Shown piece by piece: positions 20,302 to 23,177 of a stretch of 23,177 bases of DNA (positions are counted from its first letter, which is position 1; each line of letters begins with the position of its first letter). This DNA comes from Thermoleophilia bacterium (GTDB lineage: Bacteria > Actinomycetota > Thermoleophilia > Miltoncostaeales > Miltoncostaeaceae): contig JAEMRL010000003.1 of assembly GCA_016463385.1 (NCBI GenBank), positions 1 to 23,177 of the forward strand, given 5' to 3'. The notes under the pieces were generated by a model. It was given only the letters and a program-made list of their open reading frames with translations. It was not told where the DNA came from and made no database searches. The translations under genes were made by a program, and so were the position numbers.

Positions 20302-21374
20302 CGTTCTCCGGTCAGAAGCGCCCAGGCCTCGGCCGACAGGGGCCCGAAGGGCGCCCACCAGACGTTCGACTCGAGGATCACCGGGCCGTCGGGGGTGATC
20401 GCGACGTCCCAGCCGAGGGTCCTCATCGGGAGCATCAGCGCCGACGTCCGGCGCACCAGGTCGCAGGCCTCCTCGAAGAACGGCAGAGGGCGCCCTCTCA
20501 CCCGCACCCCGGTGGACGGCACGACCGGGCTCGACACGAGCCCGTAGCCCTCGGGGGCGCGGACCGTCAGATCGCCGAGCCGGCCGTCGTCGAGCGTCAT
20601 CTGGGAGTAGCCGTTGCCGGTGCTGCCGCTGAGGAAATTGTCGGTGTCGGCGGTCCCGAGCGCCAGCTTCAGCACGGCGAAGACCAGGAGGACGGAGCCG
20701 TCGGGCCGGACGATGGCGACGATGCGGAGGGTCTGGAGCACCGGGCTCCCGGTGATCTCCTCGATGAGCGGGTGGTTGACGAGCCGCTCCTGCACGAGGT
20801 GGACGTCCGACGGATCGGCGCGGAGCTCCTCGGCGAGCACCCGCATGTCCACCGGCTCTCCGCGCAGATCGTCGAACCCCTCCCGGGCGCGAACCAGCAC
20901 TCGCACGCCCACGGCGCGGGCGCCGTACGAGGGCTTCACCACGAGATCACCGGGCAGCCCGCCGAGGAACCTCGCCACGGCGTCCGGCCCGGTGACGGCT
21001 GCCCCGTCCCGGCGGCTCCAGACCCCCGCAGCCCCGACGGTGCCGAAGACCTCGGGCACGGGCACGCCGGAGGCGCGCATGTAGTCGTAGAAATGCAGCT
21101 TCTGCTCGCTGATGGGCCACATCGAGAGCGGGTCGAGGCGATCCTGGGCGACGTGGCGGACGGCCCGCCCCATGTGGGCGAACCGCGTGCGATCGTCCAT
21201 CGCGGGATCGAGCAGGCCGTCCATGAGCGCCGACTCGACGTCGAAGCCGTTGCGGCGGCGCAGGCGCAGGGCCAGCCGCGCCGCCCCCACCCGGCTCAGC
21301 CCGTAGGCGCCGGCCGCCGTCCCACTCACCGACGCGAGCGTCCGCACCCGCAGCGCCACGACCGACGGTCTCAC
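20298..21374 (-). CDS. ATP-grasp protein, sugar-transfer-associated (ATPgrasp_ST-like)
   Basis: 358 residues from GTG 21374, overlapping the upstream gene's stop (GTGA). The N-terminal ~90 residues are helical and basic. The ATP-grasp core then shows VVKPSYGARAVGV with K147 and a glycine-rich loop, VHLVQERLVNHP with E196, LQTLRIVAI with R217, TDNFLSGSTGNG (244-255), and WDVAITPDGPVILESNVWW with D323, E335 and N337 as likely metal ligands. Such enzymes join a carboxylate to an amine or thiol through an acyl phosphate. This subgroup is often near polysaccharide genes, and its substrate is not established. It forms a two-gene operon with a degenerate paralogue. Confidence 0.85.
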   Translation of the reverse strand: MRPSVVALRVRTLASVSGTAAGAYGLSRVGAARLALRLRRRNGFDVESALMDGLLDPAMDDRTRFAHMGRAVRHVAQDRLDPLSMWPISEQKLHFYDYMRASGVPVPEVFGTVGAAGVWSRRDGAAVTGPDAVARFLGGLPGDLVVKPSYGARAVGVRVLVRAREGFDDLRGEPVDMRVLAEELRADPSDVHLVQERLVNHPLIEEITGSPVLQTLRIVAIVRPDGSVLLVFAVLKLALGTADTDNFLSGSTGNGYSQMTLDDGRLGDLTVRAPEGYGLVSSPVVPSTGVRVRGRPLPFFEEACDLVRRTSALMLPMRTLGWDVAITPDGPVILESNVWWAPFGPLSAEAWALLTGER

Positions 21375-22237
21375 GACAGGTGGCCGGTCGCGCGCTCGAC
21401 CGCGCGCATCGCCTCGGCGAACCGCGGGCCGGGGACGCGTTCGTAGCGGCTGTCGGCGCCGAGGACCGCCGGCCCGCCATCCGTGAGCGCGATGTCCCAC
21501 GCGATCGACCGCTGGGGCGCGGCGAAGAGCGCCGCCCGGCAGGCGAGCGCATACGCATCCGCGAGCCCGGCGGGCTCCGTGCCGGGACTCGCGACGTCCA
21601 GCTCCTCGACGACCTCCCCGGGGCCGATGAGGCGCGCGTGGACGGGACGGGCCTCGCCGGCGTCGGAGACGACGGTGATGACCCGGGCCACGCGCGGCCC
21701 CCCGGCGGCGGGCGCGCTCTCCTCGACGAGGAAGACCTCGCAGGCCGGATCGGAGAACAGCGCGTCGGCGAGCTCGCGGGGCGTCCACGAGCTCCCCTCG
21801 CCGTCGATGAAGGCGGCGCCCGCCCGGCTGAGTAACCGGGTCGGCGAGGCCAGAGCCGCCGCGTAGGGCCGGATCGCGACGTCGCCCGGAACGGCCGCGA
21901 GCATGCGGGCCGCCGCCTCGATGCCCTCGATCGGACGCCGGGCGTCGGCGCTCCAGCAGGTGGCCCGGCCGACGACGCCGTGGAGCCGGGGCACGGGGAG
22001 CCCGGCCGCGGCCAGGTGGAGGCTCAGGATCAGCCGGTGACCGGTCGCGGCCGCGAGGGCGGCGGGGTTCAGCCGCTCGAGCAGGCGGGTGAGTTCGGCG
22101 GTGGGCGACGGCGGCGGCCCGCCCCGGAGCCTCACGACGCGCACCCGGACGCGCCGGGTCAGGGCCCGTGCCCGACCGCCCACCACCGTCCGGCCGTCAG
22201 CCCTCTCCGCTGATGACCCGCTGAGCCCGTCGCGCAC
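21371..22237 (-). CDS. Degenerate ATP-grasp paralogue (probable pseudoenzyme)
   Basis: About 288 residues if it starts at GTG 22237; TTG 22273 and GTG 22186 are alternatives and none has a good ribosome-binding site. It can be aligned by eye with the downstream gene product: LHLAAAGLPVPRLHGVVG with MRASGVPVPEVFGTVG, VPGDVAIRPYAAAL with LPGDLVVKPSYGAR, EVFLVEES with VHLVQER, and SIAWDIALTDGGPAVLGADS with TLGWDVAITPDGPVILESN. Key ATP-grasp residues differ: the Lys becomes Arg, the E-x-N metal ligands become G-A-D, and the TDNFLSGSTGNG motif has no counterpart. Catalysis is therefore unlikely; a regulatory or substrate-recruiting partner is possible. The frame is intact and coupled to its paralogue, so it is not simply decaying. 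Confidence 0.72.
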   Translation of the reverse strand: MRDGLSGSSAERADGRTVVGGRARALTRRVRVRVVRLRGGPPPSPTAELTRLLERLNPAALAAATGHRLILSLHLAAAGLPVPRLHGVVGRATCWSADARRPIEGIEAAARMLAAVPGDVAIRPYAAALASPTRLLSRAGAAFIDGEGSSWTPRELADALFSDPACEVFLVEESAPAAGGPRVARVITVVSDAGEARPVHARLIGPGEVVEELDVASPGTEPAGLADAYALACRAALFAAPQRSIAWDIALTDGGPAVLGADSRYERVPGPRFAEAMRAVERATGHLS

Positions 22238-22295
22238 CCGAGGAGCATCCCCGACCGGCGGCCCGCCGCGCAAGGCCGATATCGTGGGCCGCCGC

Positions 22296-22383
22296 GGAGG
22301 GGTGGCAGAGCGGTCGAATGCGACGGTCTTGAAAACCGTTGCCGGGCAACCCCCGGCCGAGGGTTCGAATCCCTCCCCCTCCG
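22296..22383 (+). tRNA. tRNA-Ser(TGA)
   Basis: An 88-base class II tRNA. Acceptor GGAGGGG pairs with CCCCTCC, discriminator G. The D-arm is TGGCAGAGCGGTCGAATGC, the anticodon stem ACGGT/ACCGT encloses CTTGAAA with anticodon TGA, the variable arm is GC-rich, and the T-arm is GAGGGTTCGAATCCCTC. CCA is not encoded. A weak -10-like TATCGT lies 10 bases upstream (22280-22285). Confidence 0.96.
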
Positions 22384-22423
22384 CTTCGTTTCAACGACTC
22401 GGCGTCGCCTGACCTTCCCGTTG

Positions 22424-22897
22424 ATGACCGACCGCGCGCAGGAGGTCACCTTCCAGTTCCGCCTTCGTGGGGGGTCGTGGGGTGTCGGGTGGGCTGACGC
22501 GCGGCTGGAGGTCGGCGGGAACGTCGTCGAAATGGGTCCGAGCTACGTGACCGACGCACTGGGGGACCTTCTCCGCGCGGGCGTCGCGCTCACGCAGGGC
22601 GCGCCTGATGTCTCCCTGTCCTGGAATGAGGAGGGCCTATGGGTCCACTGGTGGTTCGCCCTCCAGGCCGAGCGAGTCCGCCTACGCGTCGAGTTCCAAC
22701 GAGAGGACGGGTCTGCCCCCCAGGAGCAGCTGTCCGGCATCGTGCGCCTAGATGCGCTTGTGCGCGTCGTTGTGTGCGAGGCACGCGCTGTCTTCGACGA
22801 GCACGGCGAGGAGGGTTACCTCGATCGATGGGGCCTGCACCCGTTCCCCGTTGCCGAGCTCCGAGCGCTTGAGGACTGGCCGACCTCAAACCCATGA
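22424..22897 (+). CDS. Hypothetical soluble protein, possibly horizontally acquired
   Basis: 157 residues from ATG 22424 (an in-frame TTG directly precedes it); no clear ribosome-binding site, so the start is tentative. It has no signal or membrane segment. The pattern is beta-rich with many Trp (SWGVGWAD, SLSWNEEGLWVHWWFAL), then a helical acidic C-terminus ending ALEDWPTSNP. Size and composition recall small immunity-type or phage-derived proteins, but I recognise no family. Codon choice is less GC-biased than in neighbours (CGT, CGA, CCT, CTA, GTT, AAT, GAT), and it begins 41 bases after tRNA-Ser(TGA), a common integration site. Confidence 0.7.
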   Translation: MTDRAQEVTFQFRLRGGSWGVGWADARLEVGGNVVEMGPSYVTDALGDLLRAGVALTQGAPDVSLSWNEEGLWVHWWFALQAERVRLRVEFQREDGSAPQEQLSGIVRLDALVRVVVCEARAVFDEHGEEGYLDRWGLHPFPVAELRALEDWPTSNP

Positions 22898-23177
22898 GTG
22901 GACTCCACGTCCGACCCCTGGATGCCCCTTCGATTCGAGGCGGCGGCGCCGGAGGAGGACCCGGAGACCGTCGCCCTCGGCCACCTCCTGACCGCAGGCG
23001 GGCTGCAGGAGGCGGGCCGACCTCGCCGACCCGCCAGACATGGCGTCAGACGCAACGATTCAGTGCAGATCGTGCGTCTTCCGCCGCACCTTCCTCCGGA
23101 TCTACGGTCGGTGCGGGCCTGCTACCGGGCCCGACATCGCATCGAGACGGAGGCTGAGATGAGCGCAGAACGACCGG
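22898..23177 (+). other. Unclear coding region at right edge
   Basis: No gene can be assigned with confidence. A frame from ATG 22922 stays open to the window end and looks coding in its first ~35 codons. A frame two positions along, with ATG 23040, then looks better and encodes 40 residues with QCRSCVFRRTF and a later Cys, ending at TGA 23160-23162. That stop overlaps an ATG at 23159 that has GGAGG just upstream, so a further gene probably begins at 23159 and leaves the window. This may be one gene broken by a frameshift, or small coupled frames. Confidence 0.35.

Noticed and set aside
22894..23157. Plus-strand frame overlapping the stop of the orphan gene (ATGA)
   Set aside because: Gly/Pro/Arg/Ser low-complexity translation without motif; other frames in the same stretch look more like coding sequence.

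Overview
The window comes from a very GC-rich genome with a strong GC bias at third codon positions. It has frequent GTG starts, start/stop overlaps of the ATGA/GTGA type, tRNA genes without an encoded CCA, a mycobacterial-type soluble transhydrogenase and a GAF-PP2C phosphatase. Together these point to Actinomycetota, perhaps a deep-branching class such as Thermoleophilia; that placement is inference. About 24 protein genes and three tRNA genes fill nearly all of the sequence, and no gene-free stretch exceeds 300 bases. Most long open frames opposite or beside these genes are GC-driven shadows.

Layout. (1) 1-1969, minus strand: a three-gene coupled operon of nitroreductase, LOG-family phosphoribohydrolase and a membrane protein cut by the left edge. 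(2) 2030-3536: a small protein with a Cys/His tail, divergent from a MerR-type regulator with a cobalamin-binding domain (CarH/LitR-like, probably a light sensor). A tandem 11-bp repeat lies between them. (3) 3601-9331: branched-chain amino acid transport. livHMGF is on the plus strand, with its binding lipoprotein livK convergent on the minus strand, and behind that the azlCD branched-chain amino acid exporter. (4) 9532-12229: a small zinc-ribbon protein, soluble transhydrogenase SthA and a glutaminyl-cyclase-like zinc lipoprotein. (5) 12271-15186: a coupled operon of a membrane protein, a GT2 glycosyltransferase, a YdcF-like protein and a GAF-PP2C phosphatase interrupted by an in-frame TGA. 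(6) 15183-17016: an MFS transporter and a divergent four-helix membrane protein. (7) 17042-18417: a RES-Xre toxin-antitoxin module with a fully symmetric 40-bp operator. (8) 18568-22383: two exported proteins of unknown function, tRNA-Arg(ACG), tRNA-Ser(GCT), two tandem ATP-grasp genes (the upstream one seemingly inactive) and tRNA-Ser(TGA). (9) 22384-23177: an orphan gene and unclear sequence with less biased codons, possibly an island next to tRNA-Ser.

The most interesting points are the CarH-like regulator with its repeat array, the TA operator, the active/degenerate ATP-grasp pair, the TGA inside the phosphatase, a possible AUC start for livG, and a 14-bp inverted repeat overlapping the promoter and 5' end of tRNA-Arg. 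No CRISPR array, insertion sequence, rRNA or replication origin was seen.
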